Source of the DNA: Cerrena zonata
Lineage: Eukaryota; Basidiomycota; Agaricomycetes; Polyporales; Cerrenaceae
Assembly: GCA_038087015.1 (NCBI GenBank)
Contig: JASBNA010000142.1
Coordinates: 1 to 33,108, forward strand
Direction: 5' to 3'
DNA: 33,108 nt
The notes beneath the pieces were generated by a model that was not told where the DNA came from, made no database searches, and worked only from the letters and a program-made list of their open reading frames with translations. This document shows positions 9,299 through 20,165 of this stretch, piece after piece. Position 1 is the stretch's first letter. The number at the start of each line of letters is the position of its first letter. Made by a program: the position numbers and the translations under genes.

Positions 9299-10858
9299 AA
9301 TCTCAGATTCATGTACATGATTTTTGAAACCAGATTGAAGTGAGATTTTATTTTCATGAGATTATTCCTGAGTTTTGGTGAAACACATTATATTTGAAAT
9401 TGTAATCCGAGATTTCTTAGTGGAGCTGGAAACTGAGACACCGCAAACAACCACATTTATGCTGTCAAAGTTCTCATGTATTCAAAAATTACTCAGTTGT
9501 CAAGTGAACAGACTAAGTTGAAAACGGACACTCCCATGGGCTTATTGAGCGAATTTCGGACTCAGCCAGCGTCGACGTGATGACACATATGAAGTATGTC
9601 TAGCTGTACTACTGTTGTAGTCGGTAGCACACATCTACATAGATTCGAAATGAGATGCAAGAACAAGTAAAGATGTTTCGAACGTGAGTTGGGTGAGAGT
9701 GAGAGTGAAGGCAATCGCATAATCGAAGCGCTGGCCTCAATGCATCACGAACATTGATTTACTTATTCTGACTTTAAATTCGACGCTTCCCCCTCTTCGT
9801 CCTTAGTGGGAACCCCATAGTCTACCATGTAGTACTTGTGTCGCACCTTCACAACTGATCATTCAGGTTCTGAATTTGATTCTATTGGTGCCATATCCGA
9901 GCCGTAGATACATCCCCATTTATTTTAGTTGAGACAACTTAACCTCCGCTGCTTTGAGTGTCCATCACAGCATGTGGTAACGCCTACATTTTCTCCCATC
10001 GGTTGTAGCCTTGGTTGGTTATTTTTGACGATCAAGACTGCAACCTGGATTGTTACGGAATACTTCACGGATGCAAAGCCTTCCGTACGTTCCCACTAGA
10101 AATGGCATCGTCATACCACTGAAACATTAGCAATGTTAGCGACGACGGAGTGAGATATAGCGAATCGGATGTTACAAACTTGTCCTCACCGCTCAATTTG
10201 TCAAGGTCAGTGCCGCTGAAGTTGCCATGGTATGTTTATTCATCCTGTCCTCCAACCGATAGCAGACGGCGGCCAGCGACAGTATCAAGGTCGATAAGGT
10301 TGTGAGGGGCGGGGTGGTGTGGGTATCCTGCCTTGGCTTAGGAAAGCGAGACAGCATAATAGGATTATTTTGTTATTGTTGTAGAGTCCGAGCGTACTGA
10401 CGAACTCATTGGACATTTTGAGGACGCCGCAAGCTTAGATGCCGGAACTCAGAGTAGCATCCTTAAAACGAGGGATACGCAAGAAGGCATCATACGATAG
10501 GTGTTGGCTGTAATAGGATCACGATCAGCAAACAAACAAACCAGTGAGAATGTACGTACATGATCGAGGGAGTTTCATTGCTAAGGGAAACCACCGCCGC
10601 GAATAAGGCAATCACGCCACATAACAAGATGGAATGACCAAAGAGGACTGTCCCTGATCATTCCTGAGATCTCCGGTAATATTGCAAGCTACGTTTGGAG
10701 ACCTGGGAACTGGATCAAGGTGTGAGAATCGCAGACGGGTATGTGGAGGTGTACCAATCTCTGACCTCTTGTTTCCAAGGGCTTGGCGGTCGTAGTCCTC
10801 TGAAACGAGGTTCAGCCTTCAGACATTTGATTTCTCACTTACTTTCGCCTAGTATTCT
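9299..10858. other. No supported gene or repeat
   Basis: This 1.5-kb stretch has only short open frames and is moderately AT-rich at its left end. One short match, CCGTACGTTCCCACT near 10084, is also found in the 49-nt exon-like segment of units U3 and U4, so fragments related to the array may be present. Confidence 0.5.
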
Positions 10859-10920
10859 CTCCTCGCATTTCTACTTCACGAAGCGAGCCGTATCGCTTCG
10901 TGAGGTATTAAATCGAGGAG
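10859..10920. other. Strong 26-pair hairpin
   Basis: The inner stem TCACGAAGCGA (10876-10886) pairs perfectly with TCGCTTCGTGA (10893-10903) around a 6-nt loop. Outside it come 75/904 (a wobble), 72-74/905-907, 67-70/910-913 and 59-65/914-920, interrupted only by one bulged C and a small internal loop. The shape is like a microRNA-type precursor. It sits directly before the left end of repeat unit U0 and has no counterpart before U3 or U4. Confidence 0.6.
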
Positions 10921-12209
10921 GAAAGGAGTTGCATGCCCCAACTTTCCTTTCTCTGTGCCCTCTCCATCTTCTCTTCTTCGCCCCCCTAGCTATCATGGCC
11001 TTTCGCATTCCCTACACTTCTCTTGACGTACCTTGGCAGCTACAAAGCAAATCCCCTTGCTCTATGCCCCCTATTGTCGTTCCAGAATGACTGGTAAGTT
11101 CATCCCATGCTCCGCGTTTGACGGTTGACTCACCATTATCCCCCGTATGCTTCTAATTCTTGATCTACCCAGAACATTCCACCAGCACGATGCGTAAGTA
11201 AGGATGGTCTTGTATGCCATAACATAGATCTACTGGGTTTGGGGTAATTAGTTTACATTTTTGAATCGAGTGCTTACCGTTCGTATGTGTTTTCTTGTGT
11301 AACGTTGCCTATGTTTTGGTGACTAAGTTGTCATCGTTGTAGTTAAGTACATACCTACATACCTTTGACAACTCATCTTCTCAAGTGTTCTCTGCCGCTC
11401 CGTGTATCCTAGACATTGTTCACGCGGATTGTTAGAGTCAAATTGATTGGTTTTGTGCTACACCATGAACGTGGTCGGAAATCATGAGATGTCTATGGCA
11501 GTCGCCAGCGAGAAACGCAATTGGAATGACATTTGAATTTTCTCTAGCTCAGCGGTATAGTATAGCATGCATCAATGAGCCTAGCATTGGGTAATAGCAC
11601 TGCGTTCGGTGCAGGTAAACGTCCAACAGGATAAAGGGTAGTATATCTGCAGGAGCCGGAAGTCGGCGCAAAAGAGTTTCTTTCAACTTTCAAGAGGCTG
11701 TTTGGGTAGCGAATGAGATAGCATGAGGAGAGTGCACCGGGAAAGAGGGAATAATGGGATGCGTTGTTGCAAACATAAAGCCTTGAAGCTTGAAGATGAA
11801 CGAGAGTGTAAGCAGTGAGAGAGAGCTCGAAGCGCCGACTCGGAGAGCTGTGAACTTGACTCGGACTTTGCTTGCTTCGACTTGCTCGATTCCAATACTC
11901 ATCCCATGCTTTCTTTACCCTCACCTACACCCATGTGTGACTCTATCTGTGGACTTCTATTGAACTCACCATAACTGCAATCCACGCACAATCCAAATTT
12001 CGACAAATACCTGAGTCTTGGCCTTCATTTCAACGCCACCTTCAACGCTACCTTGTATGCTCACCAGGTACGTTCGTTACAATCTATGGTAAAATAAATT
12101 GACATCCAACAATGTAGGTATGTCTACTCTACCTTGTCCATGTACTCCCCTTGTCCTCTCTCGTTCTCTTCTGGCTGTGGGGACACAATTCCTCTGGGAT
12201 TGAGTGAAC

Positions 12210-12267
12210 AAATTGCGACGAGACTTGATTGAGCTTGCAAGTATTAACTCTCATCTCGTCGCAATTT
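12210..12267. other. Perfect 14-bp inverted repeat
   Basis: AAATTGCGACGAGA (12210-12223) and TCTCGTCGCAATTT (12254-12267) are exact reverse complements separated by 30 nt. The spacer has a minor inner pairing (CTTG/CAAG). It is embedded in U0 and was not seen in the other units. Confidence 0.7.
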
Positions 12268-12297
12268 ACACCTTACCTAATTTCCCTCGATGAGAAT

Positions 12298-13310
12298 CAA
12301 TGTTCTCAACCTTTAACTCTAACACTCAACGTCTTGGGCTCATCCTTGGTGAACAATCCGGGGCCATTTTAGTTCGGTACCAATCTTCACCTTCCTAGGA
12401 TTCACTTCTCGATGATCGTTTTCCACCACTAAGGGTATTCTTGACGTCTCTTGTACCCTCGGCATCGTTTTACACACTTCAGATGCACTAGACTCATGGT
12501 CTACTCACTGTGCCTGACCTTCGACTTGCATCAATGGCCGAACACCACTATATGCCGTCTTTGTATGCTCTCTAAGAGGCCGTTAACGTTGATCTTATCT
12601 CCTTCAAAATACATCAGGCTGCGCCGGTTTGTCTCAAGACGGCGCCGACATTACTACGAGCTCAATATGCTTGTAATGTCCTACACTCACGGCATCGAAA
12701 ACTATATTTGAAACCAAACTCCCATTTCCGTACACATATGGCATGAACTCTTGGATGTGTAATGATGTTTTTACGTCATCCCTGACATAGACACGGGCAT
12801 GGACGTCACCACTACGAAGACAGTGCACTCAGCGAGTCGACATTTGATGTGTTTTTGTACGTGTACCTCACAAATGGGGATACCAACTTTCAATTCTAAC
12901 ACTCAACATTTCGAGCTTATTTTTTCCTGCGCAATCTGGGGCTGTTCTAATCCAGTGTCAATATCTGTCTTACTAGTAGGGTCCACTTTCAACAATCGCT
13001 TTCCACCACCGAGGGTACCCTTGACATGACATCGCTCATATTCTCGGCACTTGACATTTGTTTTGCGTTGACGGCCTAACACTACCGCATGCCATCCCTT
13101 GGATGTAGTTTCTCTTCCGACATGTAGACACCTCAACCCAATGGTGTCCCTTGCAACGATTCCCAGCACTCATTCTTTGTGAAGTCGTTGACTCGGACAT
13201 CGCTTTCAGACAGTGACTATCGAAATGCTTCAAGCAGCGTCAGTTCTTCTCAAGAGGCTGCCGTTGAATTATCAGCTCAATATACTTGTAACATCATACC
13301 AATGTGCGCA
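12298..13310 (+). repeat. Internal direct duplication inside U0 (period about 580-615 bp)
   Basis: 12298-12690 and about 12885-13310 share, in order: TCTAACACTCAACGT or TCTAACACTCAACAT; CAATCCGGGGCCATT or CAATCTGGGGCTGTT; TTTCCACCACTAAGGGTA or TTTCCACCACCGAGGGTA; and GAGCTCAATATGCTTGTAA or CAGCTCAATATACTTGTAA. A weaker trace (TCGTTTTCCACCCTGTGG) appears near 13660. Confidence 0.6.
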
Positions 13311-15453
13311 CGGTGTCAAAGACCGTATGCAAACTGGGTTCCTGTTTTTTGTATGCATGGCGTCATGAACTGTCGGATGTGGTCGCATCATCGCATCTTA
13401 CATCATCCTCGACAACGTACCCAAAGCAACATCATCATTGGCGACTGCTACTAACAAACGGACTCGACGCCGAGGTAAGCCTAAATCTCTAATGTATCTG
13501 AGATATATATTTGATCCGCAGATTTCGTTAAAGGCGGACACATCAGAGATTGTCGTGATGTTGTGTTTATGTCATTCCTCCCAACAACCTGCTCACCAAT
13601 ATACCTGTTTCGAGGTGCTTCTCCTACCAACTGCAGAATTCGATGTTACTGAGTCATCGTTTTCCACCCTGTGGACATTTGAAGCCGTTTTCCCAGCCTC
13701 GTCTCAGTGATGGTACAATTCCACAGCCATATCTTCAAGGCGACGACCGCCGTGAGGCATTCTGTGTCATACTTCGGTAAAGTCCACTAGCTCTCTTCAC
13801 ATAATGCTGTACTAACCGTCTCAAGTTATTGAATATTCGGGTATCTCACAATTTCATAGTGAACCCGGTTTTGCTCTGGTGGATAACCCTTACAGCATGT
13901 TTCTACGGAAACGTGCCGTTTTCTCCACTCGAAATGAGTTCGGCTACTTAGATATTACCTGTTCTTTCGGTGGGGGCTATATTCACCTTTACATGATATC
14001 CCTTGCACTCACACCGGCTGCCCCAAGTCAAGCTATACGAGCTATTCAATCTCCCGCATATTTTATATTCTTCGCTATTTCTCCTTTGCTGCTATTATTC
14101 TAACATTCTCGTCGTTAGCACCGCCGGTAGTCATCAATATCATGTCGCTTCTATTTCGTGCTGGTCAGACTGCTAAAGAGCGGACGCAACCATCTACACC
14201 AAAATTGATTTATTATTTCCAAATCTACAGTAATATCCTCGCTGAGGTTATGTATAGCATGGTATCCCCCTTCATCAAAACCATAAGAGTACTGCCGAAA
14301 ACAGTTTGTGAATAACAAGGAGCCCGATAGTCTCCATATGGAATACATACACATGTGCCGTGTAATGACAGAGTGTCGGATCATGTTTTCGCGGTCAGAT
14401 GTTGATAAACCTTCAACACTGTGTGAGGTATCTATATTGTTCGATTTTCTGTCAGAGCGGTTTCCTGGACGTTCACTCGGAAAAAGTGTACAATCAATGT
14501 CCTACCTCATTACCTACAAAATATCCTACTAGCATCAGAATTTTGTGATGACAAACCTCGTTTCGACCCTATTCAACCGAACCAACAACTTGACGATACT
14601 TTTCCCCCTGTACTATGCAGTGCCAAGAATCCGCTTGTACTCGAGTCGCTGTTGCAATTCGTTGTAGAAGCTGTTTTTTTCCCTGCGATGGTATGTCGAT
14701 TTCCGGGAGTTCCCACCGAAATCAAGCTGAAACGCAGGCGGAGGATTATGAACATAGTATTGGGGTCCAATGATCGACTCGTCCGGTTGGTTTCATTCAG
14801 GGTAGATAGAAACAGATATATTATTTTGCTACCAACATTGAAAGGCAGTACTCAGTGGAACTGAATACCACTGTTCGGGTCGAAGGGAGTTGCCAACTCA
14901 CCGTTCGAAGTCAGAGCAGCTGAGAGCGTCAAGATGTATCTACTCCTCCAATTAAACTTCACTGTATTCTTCAACCCTAACTTACTGTTGCCGATATATC
15001 ACCTTGCAATATGCTTCGCGACCATTAGGCACCGAAACCATGGTCTTGGTTTGGGGTTTCTTGGAATCCTCGTTTGGCTTTTTTACCCTCATTCCCAGAT
15101 TCGCTAACAAGCTGATAGTACAACACTCATATGGCGTGAGCAGCGCGCCCATACATTATACATTATCTGAAGTTTGACTTACCGTTTGTGCACATATTGA
15201 CGTGTGAATGTGTTATCGAATCGAAACCTTCATGATCAGTGAGAGATCGAGAGAGTGGCTAACTTACCTTAACCCTCCCTTCATCCCTTCCCTCTCATCT
15301 TGTCTCCCCACCAATCCTTCATTGTCGTCGTCATCATCCTCTCCTCCAACTCTGTCGACGTACTCAATGAGGGGGCGTAGCACGGTTCGACTTGATGATG
15401 GTTGTCACGTCCGATACGTTGTGTACAATGCCGGACACGGGTCACCTCTATCT

Positions 15454-15506
15454 GTGAGTTTTCTATCGCAGTGATAATGCATTTACTTACTTTTGTGTTC
15501 ATTCAG
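15454..15506 (+). other. Conserved intron alpha, U1 copy
   Basis: It begins GTGAGTTTTCTA, has a TTTACTTAC branch-like site and ends ATTCAG. The same intron-like segment is found in U2 (20356-20409), U3 (25031-25086) and U4 (29584-29641), all 53-58 nt with intact ends. The following exon in U1 and U2 begins GTGTATCGAG; in U3 and U4 it is about 40 nt longer and ends in a related way before a second donor (GGTAAC or GGTAAG). Confidence 0.6.
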
Positions 15507-17055
15507 GTGTATCGAGGTAGTATCAAACTATGTCGGGGCAGCTAGGTTACGTCATTTGATACGATATCATGTTTATATTACCTTGTACTACCTCAATTTG
15601 TTTTGTTTTGTTCATCCCTAGTTAGACGTCTTGGTCTTCGCAGAACGCACTTTGGTCGCGTCCAAATCGAAAGGGCAATATAACCGAATAGACGAGAGGG
15701 TGTATTAGAGACGTCGCCACCCTTCCAGAACGAGAGGGGAGAAGAAACGCTGAATGACCTTGAGATTGGCAATTGCCATACAGTGTCACATACCATGCTA
15801 TTACCTCAGCCTAGTGTTGTCGATGCCGCCACACGCCTACTCAGTTTGTTTGTTGGTACAAACACTGTAAGGAGACGATCTCGTTGATGTCGATACCACT
15901 AGCTCTGGGGAATATTAGCAGTGGCTCGAATACAAGAAGAATACCTCTAGAAAATGGTGGAAACGCGAGAGGATTAGGTTTTCACTTGAAGAACACCCTG
16001 ATGGTGAAGATGTGAACCAAAATGTTCACAAGACCCGAGTCGTCATGAACTTGATCGGAGCGCTTAATGCTCTCGTCTCTGAGTCGTTCTTGGTGTTTAC
16101 ACTCAACGTTTTGACTGCTTACCTCCATCTCCACGTCCGAAGCCTGTTCTCTGTGAAATATCATCGATCTGGCTTCAATATGCTTGCCGTCAAATGCCGT
16201 TCCTGACACGGACAGGAGTCGAGGGATGAACCAAAGGGAACAGGCCCGGGGAGGTTATATTTCAATCTTCGTATTGTAAGTTGAATACACTCTGCAACGT
16301 AACTCACGCATTGTAAACTACAGATACTATAGTTGTCTACTACTCTTGACTCAATAACACTTGTGATGATGCTTCCATGACACACATGTTGTGGATCACT
16401 CGAGGCAACACTTATCCCTACTTGACTGGTTACTACTCTGCTGCTAGCTCTCGTACGGTTACCGGCTTGTTTAGTATGCTTTACCTCTGCTGTAACACTA
16501 TCGCCACCATCCACATCCAGTCTCAATCTATAACCACGACTTGCTTTCGATTTAGCCATTTATGCACCGGACTTCAAGGCGTTCGATACACATTCAACAT
16601 TCAAACGTCATCAACATTACAAAGAATGGAGGTCTCTTTCCCTCCCTAGCTACAAACACATCCAAGTGGATTTCGACATTACTCCCATTCACCTACACAC
16701 TTTACCTTGGTTAATACACTGCCGGTCGTCCTTTCAATATTGCTGTTCCACTTGCATCTCTAGTCGCTTTCTCGGCATCTTGGTATGCGAGCACAACGAC
16801 GCAGCAATCCGAGCTCGGACTTGCTGTGAAAATGGATTGCGGCCGTTGATACGTATGGCTGACCGCTATACACAGTCGAAACCCCTTAGATGATGTTTAC
16901 CGGGCTTCTTTTGGCTTCAAGGTGGCATTTTCCCATCTGCTCTAGATTGCGTAGCGAGCTGTAAAATTGCGTCATCCATACTCAATGTAGTTTTCAAAGC
17001 CCAAGTCGAAACCGCTCTCCCACCTGAAGATATCCGAAGAAGCCGTAGGGCGTTA

Positions 17056-17087
17056 TGGAGGCACGTAGCGACAAAGCTGTGCCTCCA
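17056..17087. other. Stem-loop in U1 with a counterpart in U2
   Basis: TGGAGGCAC and GTGCCTCCA form 9 bp, continued by AGC/GCT after a two-base bulge, with loop GACAAA. In U2 (22122-22149) a 7-bp GAGGCAC/GTGCCTC plus AGC/GCT remains. In U3 the left arm survives near 26803, but the right arm is gone. Confidence 0.45.
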
Positions 17088-18248
17088 GTTAACGTTTAAA
17101 CATTCAATTTCCCAAGTGCATACTGAGGGTACGTACCTGAACAAATGTCATGATCGCCTAACATTCTACTTTACCTACACAGCAACACCGTTGTTAAGCA
17201 ATACATTGCCGAGGCAAGTCAAGATCTGAATTGTATCTGAGGCACAGATTCGATCTAGAGATTTGATCTGTTGTCTCTGAAGACGGACTCTCATACCTAC
17301 CGTACTGAGTGACGTTGCGACCAGGTACGTCATCCCTCAACTCAACGCCTGATCGGACGTTTGACAACGACTCGCTAACATCGGTCCCTGTTTCGTAGTG
17401 GCTTTCCCCGCCAGTCGTGTTGCAAGACATCCCTATCTGCCGGCCGGTTGCTTTTGTCACTTACGGCGGATATTCAAGGCTGTTCTGTACGTATCATGCT
17501 ACCGCCTTTTGGCAATTCCGTGAGGGCATTGTTCATCTTCTTCCCTGCCCCTGTGAATTGCTCCCCACCTCATCGTCTCCAGATCTCGCGATACAACATC
17601 ACCTTGTTTTTGTTGTGCCGAACTGCACTTCTCACACAGCCACTGCCCAAACGAAACGAATAGTATACCCCTCAATGCAAAATTCTTAGTTAATCCAAGT
17701 TTTCGAATATGGGCACTCCAAATTAATCATATGGCAAGGTACCATCGCAATATCCTTACGGGATCCGCAATTCCTGTTTCCCCGGTATTCTCGGTTTGAC
17801 TAGGGCCTACTGTCTGAGACTCCTTTTTTGATTCTCAGAGTTCTGCGAAGTCGCGTTGCATTGATTTAGGCAAACAAACATGAAAAACAGAATAGATAGT
17901 CACTCGCAAGTCTGAGGTTCGATTTGACTCCTCCGCAGGTTTTGTCACAACGTATCGCTGGGCTCAACTCGGCCGGGTATACTTCGTAATCACTCTCGTT
18001 CTCGCAAGAACATTACCATCTACCTTAGTTGCTAGCCCTACAACACATTCACAATGCTCAGAGCCGTTTTGACAGCCCGAGGTATCAACACGCAGAAGCG
18101 ATTCAACAGCAAGTACTCCGACCCCCTGAACGAACTATCCAGCCCGAGCATCACAGGATGCACGGAAACGGCGTCGACGGAGAAGACCATGCAAAATGTT
18201 CGCCGTCGACAGCATGCGAGTCGTTATTGGCAGCCTAGCGATCTCCTT

Positions 18249-18321
18249 GTGAGTGTTGTGCGTTCTGGATTGATATACGACCGTCGATGTACTCATTTAC
18301 TTGTGTTTCATCTTTTTTTAG
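18249..18321 (+). other. Conserved intron beta, U1 copy
   Basis: It begins GTGAGTGTTGTG, carries GTACTCATTTACTTGTG near its 3' side, then a T-run, and ends TTTAG. Counterparts are at 23336-23407 (U2) and 27875-27945 (U3), 71-73 nt long. The ends and branch-like region are kept while the flanking exon has indels that change the frame. Confidence 0.65.
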
Positions 18322-18702
18322 ATTGTTGTTCTTGCGTGTTCCTAATATTCGACCTCTCAACTGCTTCACCGAGCCTCTTTCTAAATGTATCTAACTTAGG
18401 AGTACAAATATATTTCTTAACTATCAACCGGTGCTGGTGAGATCCGATATTGTAAGAGAAATTGTGTCCAAAATTTTGAACTGACGGCTCGGGAATGTGT
18501 GATATTTTGAGAAATACATACTTATTGTTGGGTAAGAAGCATACGGAAAATTAATGTTCGTAACCGAAGTGTGCTTCACAACCTTGCCGTAGAGATTTCT
18601 ACATTACGGACAAACCTGCATATTTTCGATTTTTCGTTCTCATGTTCATTTTCGGAATCCTTTCTTGCATTCTTTTCGACGGCGATTTGAATCTGCATTC
18701 CT

Positions 18703-18740
18703 CGCATGGCGGCCGTACGTTTACGATAACGTACCATGCG
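18703..18740. other. Two-step stem in U1 (CGCATGG/CCATGCG)
   Basis: CGCATGG (18703-18709) pairs with CCATGCG (18734-18740). An unpaired CGGCCG is followed by TACGTT (18716-18721) pairing with AACGTA (18728-18733) around the loop TACGAT. The homologous sequences in U2 (near 23840) and U3 (near 28353) carry changes that weaken both stems without compensation. Confidence 0.5.
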
Positions 18741-18815
18741 GTTATAGATTCATATTTTTATTCTCATTCATCGGGTACGTTACATTGGGCAACATATATT
18801 ATTCATTCGGGTTTT

Positions 18816-18839
18816 CGAGACGATGAGCGAATCGTCTCG
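18816..18839. other. Terminal stem-loop, U1 copy
   Basis: CGAGACGAT and ATCGTCTCG make a perfect 9-bp stem with loop GAGCGA, followed by a T-run (CTTTTTTGTTCC) and CTGTAACCAG. It is one of four homologous stems. Confidence 0.8.
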
Positions 18840-20165
18840 CTTTTTTGTTCCTGTAACCAGTCCGTCTAACAAAGATTAATTTGTTTTCTCACCAGTTTGA
18901 TGACCCACTCCTCGGCCGACTAGACTGCAATACCAAGAAACCTGCTTCACAGCGATTGCGAGAAACCCCGGTGTCTGGTTCCATGACTTCCCACCTAGAG
19001 ACCAGAGAATACAAGTGAAATGGGACATCATTGGCGAGGCGAGACGAGCAAATCGGACATATGGGCATTTGAAAATATCGATAATGTGTGTATTGCATGG
19101 GGTTTACTTCGTCCCTGCTCGTCTAGAGTCCGAAAAGTCCGCTTAGACCCGAATCACTGAGGATATCCAATTTCCGTCGGCTCCCTCTGGAATGAGGTTT
19201 ATTTGGGTGGGAACATACGGAATTTACCTCGGACTTGAGAGGAGAGCACCTTTGCAGAACCAAATCTAGTATTGGGGTTCAATAATCCATCATGTGCAAT
19301 CATTACTAGCTGGGGTAGAGAGAGGATTGTGAAATAAAATATATTGATTGTATAAGTAGCAGGAACAAGACGATGTCGAATCGAGTATGACCGTTCGTAC
19401 CGAAGAAGGCCGAAAACTCACTATTGGACATTGGAACTGCTGAGGGTGCCGAAGTATCTGCACATACTCCAATTTACATACCCCGGCATGCCATTACCGA
19501 AATCTCCCTCGCCCGAGTCTTTACGTTTGCAGTTGAAGGTCCTGAACCCATGAAACAGGGTTTCATGTTTCCGAAGAGATTTCGCTATTGGTCAGTGGCC
19601 CCCTTGTCGTGTGCTGACAGGCACAGAACAGGCTACAGAAACTAGAGGGGGTTAGTAGAATTTGGCGAGAATGGAACGTCTGTGGGAGCCGGTGTGAGGA
19701 CGGGAATTGAGCGAGTCACATCTAGTCTGAAATCATGACCATAGCTGAACACGAAACAAGAATCACATACCTGATAGAGAGTAGCAATGTGTTGCTACGA
19801 AACCTTGTCGTAAGTGTTATTCTGCTGAGCACACTCCTCCTGACGGAGAATGAAATCGGTCAACATAAACCGATCAACTGGTTGTTTCAGGGTCGGGCCG
19901 TCGATTTCACCAAGTCTCGCAAGATATATTGGTGGGAGATTGACTAGAGGGCAGCCATCGCGAATTTCTGCTGCAGCTCGCAAACTACCTTTTCCGAGCA
20001 TGTTCGAAACGTCCCCCAGTTTCATGAATAAGCTGATAGCGAAGCAATAAAATGACGTGAGCAGTGCGTCCGTACGTTGTCTGAAAGACTGGCTTACCAT
20101 TTATGCCCGTATGTGCGTGCGAGTGCGTTACGGGGTTGGGTCCTCCATGGTAGGTAAGAGATCGA

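Larger units (their letters stand above)
10921..15250 (+). repeat. Array unit U0, most diverged copy
   Basis: The left end (GAGTTGCATGCCCCAACTTTC, 10926-10946, then a pyrimidine run) matches the starts of U3 and U4. About 920 bp in, TGAACTTGACTCGGA (11852) matches the TGAACTTGATCGGAGCGCT word of U1 and U2, which sits 790-890 bp into those units. Near the right end, AGTATTGGGGTCCAATGAT (14757), then GATATATTATTTTG, then CTCACCGTTCG, repeat the order seen at the right ends of U1-U3. An intron-like GTAAGT...CCCAG (11094-11172) falls where the first intron of the other units lies. The middle is too diverged for me to align and contains its own duplication (12298-13310). Confidence 0.5.
15251..20165 (+). 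repeat. Array unit U1
   Basis: Unit of about 4.9 kb. Landmarks in order: a pyrimidine start (15265); intron alpha (15454-15506); TGATCGGAGCGCT (16052); CCACATCCAGTCTCAA (about 16511); a block around GTAGGGCGTTATGGAGGCACGTAGCGAC (from about 17046); GATATTCAAGG (17468); AACACGCAGAAGCGAT (about 18088); intron beta (18249-18321); stem elements 18703-18740 and 18816-18839; a TTGGACATTGGAAC block (19424-19645); and a right end near 20150. U1 and U2 share the variant 5' third; U3 and U4 share a different one. The longest ORFs are about 70-130 codons, are not conserved in frame with U2, and are not reported as genes. Confidence 0.8.

Noticed and set aside
11544..11924. 126-codon - strand frame in U0
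   Set aside because: It is serine/leucine-rich without splice support and opens in several frames at once over an S/L-rich composition; it lies over the repeat landmark at 11852.
18054..18440. 128-codon frame starting MLRAVLTARGINTQKRF in U1, which looked like a mitochondrial presequence
   Set aside because: U2 and U3 have indels and stops in the same place, and the frame runs through the conserved intron beta.
18703..18870. Helitron 3' end, suggested by a hairpin near the end of the repeat
   Set aside because: No CTRR terminus follows the hairpin at the right distance, and similarity between units continues well past it.
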